A program made the translations under genes and the position numbers. From positions 1-21,076 of the forward strand of contig JAGBNT010000017.1 in the NCBI GenBank assembly GCA_017634255.1: a DNA stretch of 21,076 bases, written 5' to 3'. Source of the stretch: Lachnospiraceae bacterium (GTDB lineage Bacteria; Bacillota_A; Clostridia; Lachnospirales; Lachnospiraceae). The notes under the pieces were generated by a model that was not told the origin of the DNA, did no database searches, and worked only from the letters and a program-made list of their open reading frames with translations. Positions within the stretch are counted from its first letter, which is position 1, and every line of letters starts with the position of its first letter. This document shows positions 1-7,623 of the stretch, in pieces.

Positions 1-1265
1 ATCGCCATATCGCCTGTATACAGCCAGCGCTCGGAATCCATTACCTCGTCCGTAGCCGCCTTGTCGTTATAATAGCATTCCATAACTCCAGGGCCATAAA
101 CAGCCAGCTCTCCGACCTCGCCCCTGGCTACCTCTTTCCTGTCCGGGTCGACTATCTTACACTTCCACCCGTAGCCCGGAATCCCGATAGCTCCAACATG
201 ATCTATATTCTCTACACTCAAATGCACGCAGCCGGGTCCTATGGATTCTGAAAGACCGTAGTTTGTATCGTAAGCGTGCCCGGGGAAATAATCCCTCCAA
301 TGCCTTACCAGCGACCTGGGAACAGGCTGGGCTCCTATATGCATAAGCCTCCACTGGTCAAGGTTGTAGTCTTCGATTTTTAACTCCTTACTGTCCAGGG
401 CATCCAGTATATCCTGAGCCCAGGGAACGAGGAGCCACACTATAGTGCACTTTTCTTCCGATACGGCCTGCAATACCTCTCCCGGCTTCGTCCCCTTTAA
501 AAGGACGGCCTTGGATCCGGAGATAAGACTTCCAAACCAGTGCATCTTCGCCCCCGTATGGTAGAGCGGAGGTATGCACAAAAATACGTCATCCCGGGTC
601 TGTCCGTGATGCTTTTGCTCCACCGTCGCGGAATGCATGAGGGACCTGTGCTTGTGCAGGATGGCCTTGGGAAAGCCCGTTGTCCCCGAAGAAAAATATA
701 TCGCACCGTAGTCATCATCCGTCAAAGGCACTCCGGGATTCTGAGAAGAACAGTTCAGCGTAAGCTCTATATAGCTCTCCGCAAAGCTCGGGCAGCTGTC
801 TCCGACAAAAATAAGCAGCCTGCCTCTCGATATCCTGTCGGCAATAGCTTCCACACGACCTATAAACTCCGGCCCGAAGACCAGAATATCCACATCGGCC
901 TTGTTGACGCAGAAGTCTATTTCTTCCGATGTATAACGGAAATTCAGCGGAACGGCGATTGCCCCACACTTCAATATCCCGAAATATATGGGCAGCCACT
1001 CAAGGCAGTTCATCAAAAGGATACCGACCTTGTCGCCCTTCTTTATCCCTCTTTCCTGCAGGAGATGTGCAAACCTGTTGGCCTTCTCGTTAAACACATG
1101 CCAGGTTATCTCCCTCCTGTAGGGTCCCTGCGGATCGGTCTGTGTAAGGTCGAATTCCTTCCACGTCATGCGCCGGTCCTCTGTACGAGCCGGGTTCAGC
1201 TCCACCAGGGCTATATCATCGGCATAATCAACTGCATTTTTTTCTAAATATTCAATTATCGGCAT
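1..1265 (-). CDS. AMP-dependent acyl-CoA synthetase/ligase (partial, C-terminus off the window)
   Basis: Class I adenylate-forming enzyme that activates a carboxylic acid with ATP to an acyl-adenylate and normally transfers it to CoA. The first 421 codons are present and the C-terminal lid domain is missing. The phosphate-binding loop SSGTTGFPK is at residues 192-200, the YGLSES motif at 336-341, and the YTGDM motif with its ribose-binding Asp at 416-420. I read the start as ATG at 1265, with GGAAG about 10 nt upstream inside the end of the DHH gene. Only 4 bp separate it from that gene's stop, so the two are probably cotranscribed. The substrate is not readable from the sequence; medium- or long-chain fatty acid, aromatic acid and bile-acid ligases share these motifs. 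The family call is firm and the substrate is unknown. Confidence 0.88.
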   Translation of the reverse strand, partial: MPIIEYLEKNAVDYADDIALVELNPARTEDRRMTWKEFDLTQTDPQGPYRREITWHVFNEKANRFAHLLQERGIKKGDKVGILLMNCLEWLPIYFGILKCGAIAVPLNFRYTSEEIDFCVNKADVDILVFGPEFIGRVEAIADRISRGRLLIFVGDSCPSFAESYIELTLNCSSQNPGVPLTDDDYGAIYFSSGTTGFPKAILHKHRSLMHSATVEQKHHGQTRDDVFLCIPPLYHTGAKMHWFGSLISGSKAVLLKGTKPGEVLQAVSEEKCTIVWLLVPWAQDILDALDSKELKIEDYNLDQWRLMHIGAQPVPRSLVRHWRDYFPGHAYDTNYGLSESIGPGCVHLSVENIDHVGAIGIPGYGWKCKIVDPDRKEVARGEVGELAVYGPGVMECYYNDKAATDEVMDSERWLYTGDMA

Positions 1266-1269
1266 CTTA

Positions 1270-2196
1270 TTATCTTCCGTTCAGCCTTTCTATTATTTCA
1301 GGCAGCTCGGCGTCTACCGTATCGTTCGGTCTCTGGCAGGTACCGGCATTTGCATGCCCTCCTCCGCCATATTCAAGGCAAAGATTTCCAATATTGACAG
1401 TAGAATTCTTATTTATAATGGACTTACCTATCATTACGGCTGTATTCTGCTTCTGGAAACCCCATGCCACGTGAACGGAAATTTCAGCTTCGGGAAACAT
1501 GGCATATACCATGAAGCGGTTCCCCGAATAGATAGGCTCTTCATTTCTTAAATCAACGACTACCACCTTGTCGTAGACCTTGGTACATCTGGAAAGCTGC
1601 TCCTTAAACTTCTCCTGCTGCTCAAAATAGAGGTCCACCCTCTCCTTTACATCGGGGAGCTTCAAAATATCCTTTATGCTGTGCTCCAGACAGTAATCTA
1701 TAAGCTCCATCATCAGATCGTAGTTGGAGATTCTGAAGCTGTGGAAACGTCCAAGACCGGTACGGGCGTCCATGAGGAAGTTCAAGAGTACCCAATCCTG
1801 AGGGTCGAGTATCTCCTCCTTTGTGAAATCAGCGCTGTCGCCCTTATCTACTGCCCACATTATCTCTTCGGAGACCCTCTTAAAGGTATCCTTTCCACCA
1901 TAGTAATTATAGACAACTCTGGCCGCGCTCTTGGCATCTCCTTCTATTATAAAGCGACCCTTCGCCTTTTCGGGATCCACCCTTAAAAGCTCACTTTCAT
2001 GGTGGTCAAATGCCAGACCGACTCTCTCATCGAAGGGCAGATTTGTTGTGATGTCTTCGGAGGTGATCTCTATCTTTCCATCCTGAACATCCTTGGGATG
2101 CACAAACTTAATTTCCTCGATAAGGTTGAGTTCCTTTAAAAGCATTGCACATACCAAACCATCAAAATCGCTCCTAGTAACCAGTCTTTTGCTCAT
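1270..2196 (-). CDS. DHH-family phosphoesterase (exopolyphosphatase-like)
   Basis: Predicted cytoplasmic Mn-dependent phosphoesterase of 308 aa with the DHH plus DHHA1 layout shared by NrnA, RecJ, PPX1-type and GdpP enzymes. Visible motifs are SDFDG (Asp10 and Asp12), DHH at residues 64-66, DKGDSAD at about 117-123 as the third metal site, and the C-terminal substrate-binding motif GGGGHANAG at 277-285. It lacks the membrane, PAS and GGDEF parts of GdpP. The substrate could be a short oligonucleotide, a cyclic dinucleotide product such as pApA, or polyphosphate. The frame opens at TTG 2199, but ATG at 2196 is preferred because GAGGTGA lies about 7 nt before it. It follows purC by 67 bp and precedes the CoA ligase by 4 bp. 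Confidence 0.85.
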   Translation of the reverse strand: MSKRLVTRSDFDGLVCAMLLKELNLIEEIKFVHPKDVQDGKIEITSEDITTNLPFDERVGLAFDHHESELLRVDPEKAKGRFIIEGDAKSAARVVYNYYGGKDTFKRVSEEIMWAVDKGDSADFTKEEILDPQDWVLLNFLMDARTGLGRFHSFRISNYDLMMELIDYCLEHSIKDILKLPDVKERVDLYFEQQEKFKEQLSRCTKVYDKVVVVDLRNEEPIYSGNRFMVYAMFPEAEISVHVAWGFQKQNTAVMIGKSIINKNSTVNIGNLCLEYGGGGHANAGTCQRPNDTVDAELPEIIERLNGR

Positions 2197-2263
2197 CAAT
2201 CTTCACCTCATTATTATATGCAGAATAAAAACCCAAATCAGCTATATTATATCCGATATAGTG

Positions 2264-3124
2264 TCAATTTGACAACAATTTATATGCCTGTTCGTATTTT
2301 TCTATCGTTCTGTCGATCACTTCCTGAGAAAGCTTATAGTCACACTCGGGATGGGCCTTCAGGTAATCCCTGACAAACTGCTTGTCAAAGGAGGGCTGGC
2401 TCTTTCCCTCCTCATAGCCCTCAAGGCTCCAGAAACGTGAGCTGTCGGGGGTCAGCATCTCGTCCGCAAGAACGACCTCTCCGTTTTCATCGAGACCGAA
2501 TTCAAATTTCGTATCCGCGATTATGATACCCTTACTCAGAGCATACTCGGCACATTTTTTGTACAGGGCCAGCGTCGCATCCTTTATCCTCTTTGCATAC
2601 GCCTCTCCCTTGCCGGGGAAGACCTTTTCAAGTACCTCTATACTCTTCTCATAGCTTATATTCTCATCGTGCTCACCGAGCTCCGCCTTAGTGGAGGGTG
2701 TATAGATGGGCTCGGGCAGCTTTGCGCATTCCTTCAGCCCCTCCGGCAGCTCTATCCCGCATACCTTTCCGGTCTTTTTATAGCTCTCCCAGCTGCTTCC
2801 GGTTATATAGCCGCGGACTATACACTCTATGGGAAGCATGTTGAGCTTCCTCACCAGCATACTCCTGCCCTCAAAGTCCTTATTTCTGAAAAACTCAGGC
2901 ATCTGCTCCGTATCCGTGGTGATCAGGTGATTTGGGATTATATCCTTGGTCAGGGAAAACCAGAATTCCGACATCTTTGTCAATATCCTGCCCTTGCCTT
3001 CTATCATGTTCTTCAGTATCACGTCAAAGGCAGAGATGCGGTCAGTAGCTACCATTATAAGGTTCTCACCGACGTCATATATCTCTCTGACCTTTCCCTC
3101 TTTTACCGGTTTAAATTCTTTCAT
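2264..3124 (-). CDS. purC: Phosphoribosylaminoimidazole-succinocarboxamide synthase (SAICAR synthetase)
   Basis: Cytoplasmic purine-biosynthesis enzyme that ligates aspartate to CAIR using ATP. The 286-aa product is the long (ADE1-like) form rather than the form of about 235 aa found in many bacteria. Family motifs include EGKVREIYD near the N-terminus, IPNHLI, LPIECIVRGYITGSSW, a GEHDENIS segment, ADTKFEFG and DEMLTPDSSRFW. The open frame extends to a TTG at 3166. ATG 3124 is chosen because GGAGGAG lies about 4 nt upstream and because the TATAAT box at 3182-3177 would start transcription almost on the TTG. No other pur gene is in the window, so purC stands apart from a pur operon here. It diverges from the PfkB-family kinase across a shared promoter region. 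Confidence 0.93.
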   Translation of the reverse strand: MKEFKPVKEGKVREIYDVGENLIMVATDRISAFDVILKNMIEGKGRILTKMSEFWFSLTKDIIPNHLITTDTEQMPEFFRNKDFEGRSMLVRKLNMLPIECIVRGYITGSSWESYKKTGKVCGIELPEGLKECAKLPEPIYTPSTKAELGEHDENISYEKSIEVLEKVFPGKGEAYAKRIKDATLALYKKCAEYALSKGIIIADTKFEFGLDENGEVVLADEMLTPDSSRFWSLEGYEEGKSQPSFDKQFVRDYLKAHPECDYKLSQEVIDRTIEKYEQAYKLLSN

Positions 3125-3173
3125 AAGCTCCTCCAGATCTTTTATCTCAACTGCCTGCGTGCGCAAACCCAGG

Positions 3174-3202
3174 TTGATTATAACATACTTTCAAATTATA
3201 AT
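3174..3202 (+). promoter_or_regulatory. Probable sigma-A promoter of the PfkB-family kinase gene
   Basis: TTGATT at 3174-3179 and a perfect TATAAT at 3197-3202 are separated by exactly 17 bp. Transcription would start near 3209, about 37 nt before the ATG at 3246. The -35 box overlaps the -10 box of the divergent purC promoter (3177-3182), so polymerase could not occupy both promoters at once. Confidence 0.7.
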
Positions 3203-3205
3203 TGT
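3177..3205 (-). promoter_or_regulatory. Probable sigma-A promoter of purC (extended -10)
   Basis: The minus strand reads TGTTATAAT, an extended -10 (TGnTATAAT), with the box at 3182-3177. The -35 hexamer is poor (ACAATT or TACAAT at 17-18 bp spacing), as is common with an extended -10. Transcription would begin near 3170, leaving a 5' UTR of about 45 nt to the ATG at 3124. That is too short for a purine riboswitch. Confidence 0.6.
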
Positions 3206-3245
3206 AGCTATCTATAAAATTCTTTTTATATGGAGGTTTTTCCAA

Positions 3246-4175
3246 ATGATTCTCACTGTCACTCTGAACGCTTCCATTGATAAGCGTTATATTGTCGACG
3301 AATTTGTTGAAGGACATGTCAACCGTGTCAGAGAGTGTTCCTATACTCCCGGCGGAAAAGGCCTTAACGTATCCAAGCCCGCTGCCATAGCCGGCGCAAA
3401 GGTCATCGCTACAGGCTTTGTCGGCGGCCATGCCGGGGCATATATAGAAGAGGCCCTCGGTGAATTCAACGTAGAGCCCAGGTTTTACCACGTCAAGGGC
3501 GAAAGCCGTTCCTGCATAAATATATGGGACGAGAAAAACCAGAGGGAGACTGAATTCCTGGAGCCGGGCTTTACCGTGGACAGCAAGGATTTTGAAGGCT
3601 TTCTCAAGCAGTTTGAAGAACTGGTTAAGGATGCCGATGTGGTCGCTATGTCCGGAAGCGCTCCGAAGGGGCTCGGAACGGATGTATATCAGGGTCTCGT
3701 CAAGCTCGTCAAGGCTGCCGGCAAAAAGGTCATCATGGATACCAGCGGTCAAGCCCTCCTGGAGGGAATAAAGGCCAAACCCACCATGATAAAGCCGAAT
3801 ACTGACGAGATCAGTATGCTCACCGGGTCGGACTGCTCCGTTTTTGAAGACAAGCTCGCGGCTGCAAAAAAGGTCCATGCCGACGGAGTCAGCATAGTTG
3901 TCTGCTCCATGGGTATAGACGGCTCCTTCGTAGTCTGTGATGAAGGAGTATTCCGCGCCGTAGTACCCCGCAACAAGCCGGTAAACACAGTGGGCTGCGG
4001 AGACACCATGGTAGCCGGCTTTGCAGTTGGCCTGGAGCGCGCCCTTCCCATGCAGGAGACCTTAAGGCTTGCAAGCGCCATGTCCGGCGCCGCGGCCCTT
4101 CGTGAAGAGACCGGTTTCTACGTAAAAGAAGATATGGAAAAAATATATAAACAGGTAGAGATCACAGAGCTTTAG
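3246..4175 (+). CDS. PfkB-family sugar-phosphate kinase (1-phosphofructokinase/tagatose-6-phosphate kinase type)
   Basis: Cytoplasmic ribokinase-fold enzyme of 309 aa that should phosphorylate a hexose phosphate with ATP. PfkB signature 1 is seen as PGGKGLNVS (35-43). Signature 2 is NTVGCGDTMVAGFA, with the catalytic-base Asp at 253 and its anion-hole glycines. DTSG at 165-168 and KPNTDE at 183-188 fit the FruK/LacC branch. The frame is open upstream to 2946, but ATG 3246 is clear: GGAGG lies 9 nt before it and a consensus promoter just upstream. No fructose or tagatose PTS, aldolase or regulator gene adjoins it, so fructose-1-phosphate and tagatose-6-phosphate cannot be told apart and no symbol is given. 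It is the only plus-strand gene here and ends in TAG. Confidence 0.88.
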   Translation: MILTVTLNASIDKRYIVDEFVEGHVNRVRECSYTPGGKGLNVSKPAAIAGAKVIATGFVGGHAGAYIEEALGEFNVEPRFYHVKGESRSCINIWDEKNQRETEFLEPGFTVDSKDFEGFLKQFEELVKDADVVAMSGSAPKGLGTDVYQGLVKLVKAAGKKVIMDTSGQALLEGIKAKPTMIKPNTDEISMLTGSDCSVFEDKLAAAKKVHADGVSIVVCSMGIDGSFVVCDEGVFRAVVPRNKPVNTVGCGDTMVAGFAVGLERALPMQETLRLASAMSGAAALREETGFYVKEDMEKIYKQVEITEL

Positions 4176-4190
4176 AGTCTCCGGCGCAGC

Positions 4191-4220
4191 AAACGCCAAA
4201 GTAAAAAAACTTTGTCGTTT
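4191..4220. terminator. Possible bidirectional terminator hairpin between convergent genes
   Basis: Between the convergent kinase and GGDEF genes lies an inverted repeat: AAACG, one mismatch, CAAAGT, a six-A loop, ACTTTG, one mismatch, CGTTT. The stem is 11 bp plus one mismatch. The hairpin sits in the right place to end both transcripts, but no clear U-tract follows on either strand, so the function is only moderately supported. Confidence 0.45.
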
Positions 4221-4229
4221 ACTATATAT

Positions 4230-5915
4230 CTAATCCCTCATCAGGTTTCTGTAATACTGACGTTTAAATTCATACATACGGCGGTCTGCAAGCATGTACA
4301 CAGCGTGGGAATCCTCTCCGGGGCAGTCATGCCTGTAGGCCACGCCGTAGGATATGGAATACCTGATGGGATCCTCCTCAGAATTCAAGGCATTTATCTT
4401 TATCGTCATCTTTTGTATGATGGTATCCACATCCACCCTGTCTGAATCCTCTATTATCCCCAGAAGCTCGTCACCGCCGACGCGGCAGATAACCCCCTTT
4501 TTGTCAAAGGCCTCCGCCACGACGGAGGACACCCTGGTAAGCAGATGGTCGCCGCTTTCGTGTCCCAGCTCGTCATTTACCTTCTTAAGTCCGTTTATAT
4601 CCATACTTATAAGACAGTAATCGTAGTCCGCCTTGTCGATCTCCTCGAGCATGGCGTCCGCCATCGCACGGTTGGAGAGCATGGTAAGGCCATCCGAATA
4701 GGCCATCCTCTCCAGAAAGGCATATTCATCCCTCCTGGAATAGGATTCTGTCACGAACAAAAGGAAGTTGAGCAGCATAGCAGTAGCAAATGCCAGGGTA
4801 CCTATGGGCACTATGGAATCCGCCAGGCCTCCGGGCTGACTTCCGTATTTTTTGAACATATACAGAGGCACCGATATGAGCAGCGAGACCGAGAGTATCT
4901 CCAGGCCCGCTGCAAGTATTTTCGCAGATCTCGATACACGTTTCACAGTCTTATTGAACATGAGCCGGTAATTTAGCATTATGCTGTATATGATGGTCGC
5001 GCTTAAGATCACGTAATTGATGCTTCTGAAGGCCCTTATATGTACGATATTCCTCACGTGCAGGATCACTACGACCGCGCTGAGCAGGACATCTGCAAGG
5101 ACCAGCCTGCGCAATATCTTTACCACCTTGCCCCTGATCAGGAAAGACATCATCATGAAAAGACTGGCCGGGAGCAAAAGCAGGAGAATATATTCAAAAA
5201 AGGTCGTATGGTTCGTCCTGATAACATTGTATGAAATATTGTTATAAAACAGTATCCACAGTCCAATGTGTATACACAAGATCGTGCCCGCCATCTGGGC
5301 ATGCACTGCCCGGGTCGCCGAGGAAAATAAGAATGCGATCAGGAAAAATATCGTTCCGAAGCATATGAGAAAATATGCCACATTGATGATCAGCACGCTG
5401 CTGTGCATAAGCTCCTCCTCGAGGTCGGAATAGTTTCCTATCCTCGGGGTATAGATGCCCGAGAAGGCATTATTTTCACTCTCATACAGCCTGATCGTCA
5501 GCATGTGTTCATCCATGCCTCTGGGGAGGGAAACAAAATGAAAGCCGCAGCCGATAAAATTGCCCTCCCCGAAATCCTCCAGTCCGAAGCTTTCGATGAG
5601 CTTATCGTCCACCATTACATCGTAGGCACAGTATTGGGTCTTTATGAGCAGGGTCGGAAAGCTTAAGGAATTTGTTCCCTCTATCTCGTGAGTCAGTGTC
5701 AGTACATCCCCTCTGACCATGTTTCCGGGCAAGATACTGCTGATATCACTCATTATAAAGCCCTGATACCTTGTTCCCCTGTATTCGGCGGTCCAGCCCG
5801 TCTCCATGACCCTGATCTCGTCCTCCGGCTCAAATACCAGGAGCCTTGAAAAGATTACTGCAAAGAACGCCAATATTGCTATACTTACCGCGGCCCATAT
5901 GAACTTACCCTTCAT
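4230..5915 (-). CDS. Membrane diguanylate cyclase, 7TMR-DISM-like sensor plus GGDEF (first of a tandem pair by coordinate)
   Basis: Predicted c-di-GMP synthase of 561 aa. One N-terminal helix (about 5-27) is followed by an extracytoplasmic beta-rich domain (about 30-170, with a GW motif at 40-41). Seven helices come next (about 173-199, 207-224, 238-260, 268-290, 300-316, 331-353, 365-388), a 7TMR-DISM-like arrangement, then a GGDEF domain from about 400. The GGDEF domain keeps SDGLTMLSNR and the metal Asp in SMDINGLKKVND (Asp439). The signature reads GGDEL (480-484) instead of GGDEF, so activity is probable but not certain. No RxxD inhibitory I-site lies upstream of the signature. Its ATG overlaps the upstream gene's TGA by 4 bp (5912-5915), implying translational coupling. 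It ends in TAG. The ligand is unknown. Confidence 0.85.
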   Translation of the reverse strand: MKGKFIWAAVSIAILAFFAVIFSRLLVFEPEDEIRVMETGWTAEYRGTRYQGFIMSDISSILPGNMVRGDVLTLTHEIEGTNSLSFPTLLIKTQYCAYDVMVDDKLIESFGLEDFGEGNFIGCGFHFVSLPRGMDEHMLTIRLYESENNAFSGIYTPRIGNYSDLEEELMHSSVLIINVAYFLICFGTIFFLIAFLFSSATRAVHAQMAGTILCIHIGLWILFYNNISYNVIRTNHTTFFEYILLLLLPASLFMMMSFLIRGKVVKILRRLVLADVLLSAVVVILHVRNIVHIRAFRSINYVILSATIIYSIMLNYRLMFNKTVKRVSRSAKILAAGLEILSVSLLISVPLYMFKKYGSQPGGLADSIVPIGTLAFATAMLLNFLLFVTESYSRRDEYAFLERMAYSDGLTMLSNRAMADAMLEEIDKADYDYCLISMDINGLKKVNDELGHESGDHLLTRVSSVVAEAFDKKGVICRVGGDELLGIIEDSDRVDVDTIIQKMTIKINALNSEEDPIRYSISYGVAYRHDCPGEDSHAVYMLADRRMYEFKRQYYRNLMRD

Positions 5916-7600
5916 TTTCTGTCTGCCGCCTCATGATGTTCTTCCTTCATTCTGTACATACGGCTGTCCGCCATAAGAAATATCTCTCTCGGAGACAGTC
6001 CGTTAACCTCCGCCCTTGATGCAAAGCCATAGGAAAAGGTATAGCTTTCCTTAAGGTTCTCCTCGAAATCCTTAAGCTTCCTGTCCACCGTATTCCACTG
6101 GGTATCCCCGATGATGACCAGAAATTCATCGCCTCCCATACGGCTTATGAGCTTCGCGGTCTTGCCAAATTCTTCCTCTATCTCTTCCGCAAAGCCGGAT
6201 ATCATTATATCCCCGGCCTGGTGTCCCTTTGTATCGTTAACCTCCTTGAGCCCGTCCAGGTCTATGCTTATCATATAAAAATTCGTGTCGACGGCCTCAA
6301 GGCTCTTAAACTCCTCGTCGCACCGGGCCCGGTTGGATAAGCCCGTCAGCGGGTCGTTATAGGCCAGACTCATGAGTCTCTTTCTTATATGGCTGGCATT
6401 GTAATGTCCTATCGTATGAAAGAAATAATTGATCATCATCGACGCCACGAAGATCAGGGCACCTACCGTAACAAACCTTATATCTACAGCTATTCCGTTT
6501 TCTATGCTTCTCTTTACCAGTTCATACCGGACTATATCCACAATGCCGCAGATGGTGAAGATTCCCATTCCCAGCAGCAGGCAGTCCTCTCCCAGCCACG
6601 CTGCGGGATCATGTGCCTTTTTCCTGCGGCGCCCGGTCATTGTAATAACCGCGGAAGCGATAACATATATGCCCTCAACTGCGCACATCACATAGAACCA
6701 TCTCATCATAAAATTGATGTGAAGCACATTGAGATAATTCAATATCACCGAGGCCGCAACAAATATGCTGTCGGCAATGAACAATACCATGGATATTATC
6801 CTCAGCTTTCCCTTCTGCGTCGTGGAAAGAAGTCCGAGTATCCCTGCAGGCAGTGAATAGAGCGCAGCATATTCCAAAACCGTCACAAGCTCCTTGTTGC
6901 TTGTAAATATTGCAGTGAGATCATAGAAGGAAAGGCCGTAAAAGCCAAGAATCATGGATATTACCGCGCAGAATATGATACTCACGCTGTCGCTTTGTGA
7001 AAATTGCAGGAATACGGACAGTACAAGGAGCACGAGGCCGAAAAATATCAGAAAGACACCAATGACCAGCGTCATTCTGTGCCGGTACACCAGATATATC
7101 GACAGGTCGCCCCTGTTGCCCAGATATACGTTGGATATCCCGCTCATTACATTGTCCTCGGAGTTACTGAGGTTGATTCTGAGGGCTTTTCCCGCAAAAT
7201 CATCGGGAAGCGGGATATAATTGCCGTTTTTTGGTATGAGCCGGCCCTTCTCAGCCTCTTCCCTTCCGTAGGATATGGCAAGCCCACCGTCCACCGTCGA
7301 GCTCATCTGCATCAGGGCGCTCCTGTAATATATGGCGGGAGCCATTATTTCATCGTAGGGCAGGGTCTTGAAAAGCGTCACCTGGTCCCCGGGCTTTTGA
7401 ACCCCGACGTCTATGTCGGAAAGCTTTTGATCCTCCCTCGTTTCTCCATTGACTATAATATCCCAGCCGTCGTTCAGCTCTACTATTGAGTTGATGTATT
7501 CCTTGTCGGAGAACCAGTTGTTGGCTGCCAGAAAAAATACGACCACCGATATCAGCAGCAGCTTTATCAATATGGAAATTGTCGTTTTGGATATTTTCAT
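5912..7600 (-). CDS. Membrane diguanylate cyclase, 7TMR-DISM-like sensor plus GGDEF (second of the pair)
   Basis: A paralogue of the neighbouring gene with the same plan in 562 aa: an N-terminal helix (about 8-26), an extracytoplasmic beta-rich, probably jelly-roll domain (about 30-170, GW motif near residue 45), seven helices to about residue 395, and a GGDEF domain. The cyclase motifs are canonical: NDPLTGLSNR (415-424), SIDLDGLKEVND with the metal Asp447, and GGDEF at 489-493. No RxxD I-site is seen, so classical product inhibition is not expected. The frame is open to a TTG at 7612, but GGAG lies only 1 nt from that TTG and 13 nt from ATG 7600, so I prefer 7600. It starts 23 bp after the DUF1846 gene and overlaps the next gene by 4 bp. 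The two cyclases probably arose by duplication. Confidence 0.87.
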   Translation of the reverse strand: MKISKTTISILIKLLLISVVVFFLAANNWFSDKEYINSIVELNDGWDIIVNGETREDQKLSDIDVGVQKPGDQVTLFKTLPYDEIMAPAIYYRSALMQMSSTVDGGLAISYGREEAEKGRLIPKNGNYIPLPDDFAGKALRINLSNSEDNVMSGISNVYLGNRGDLSIYLVYRHRMTLVIGVFLIFFGLVLLVLSVFLQFSQSDSVSIIFCAVISMILGFYGLSFYDLTAIFTSNKELVTVLEYAALYSLPAGILGLLSTTQKGKLRIISMVLFIADSIFVAASVILNYLNVLHINFMMRWFYVMCAVEGIYVIASAVITMTGRRRKKAHDPAAWLGEDCLLLGMGIFTICGIVDIVRYELVKRSIENGIAVDIRFVTVGALIFVASMMINYFFHTIGHYNASHIRKRLMSLAYNDPLTGLSNRARCDEEFKSLEAVDTNFYMISIDLDGLKEVNDTKGHQAGDIMISGFAEEIEEEFGKTAKLISRMGGDEFLVIIGDTQWNTVDRKLKDFEENLKESYTFSYGFASRAEVNGLSPREIFLMADSRMYRMKEEHHEAADRK

Positions 7601-7623
7601 TACAGGCTGCAAACTCCAAATTT

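Noticed and set aside
2235..2265. A TTGACA/TATAAT promoter for the DHH gene at the end of purC
   Set aside because: The two hexamers are only 10 bp apart, which is incompatible with a sigma-A promoter. Cotranscription with purC is simpler.
3125..3210. Purine riboswitch before purC
   Set aside because: The predicted 5' UTR is about 45 nt, too short for the aptamer, and no purine-aptamer core is visible.
2946..3245. A 100-residue N-terminal extension of the PfkB-family kinase
   Set aside because: The extension runs through the purC coding strand and both promoters. ATG 3246 has an ideal ribosome site and matches the family N-terminus.
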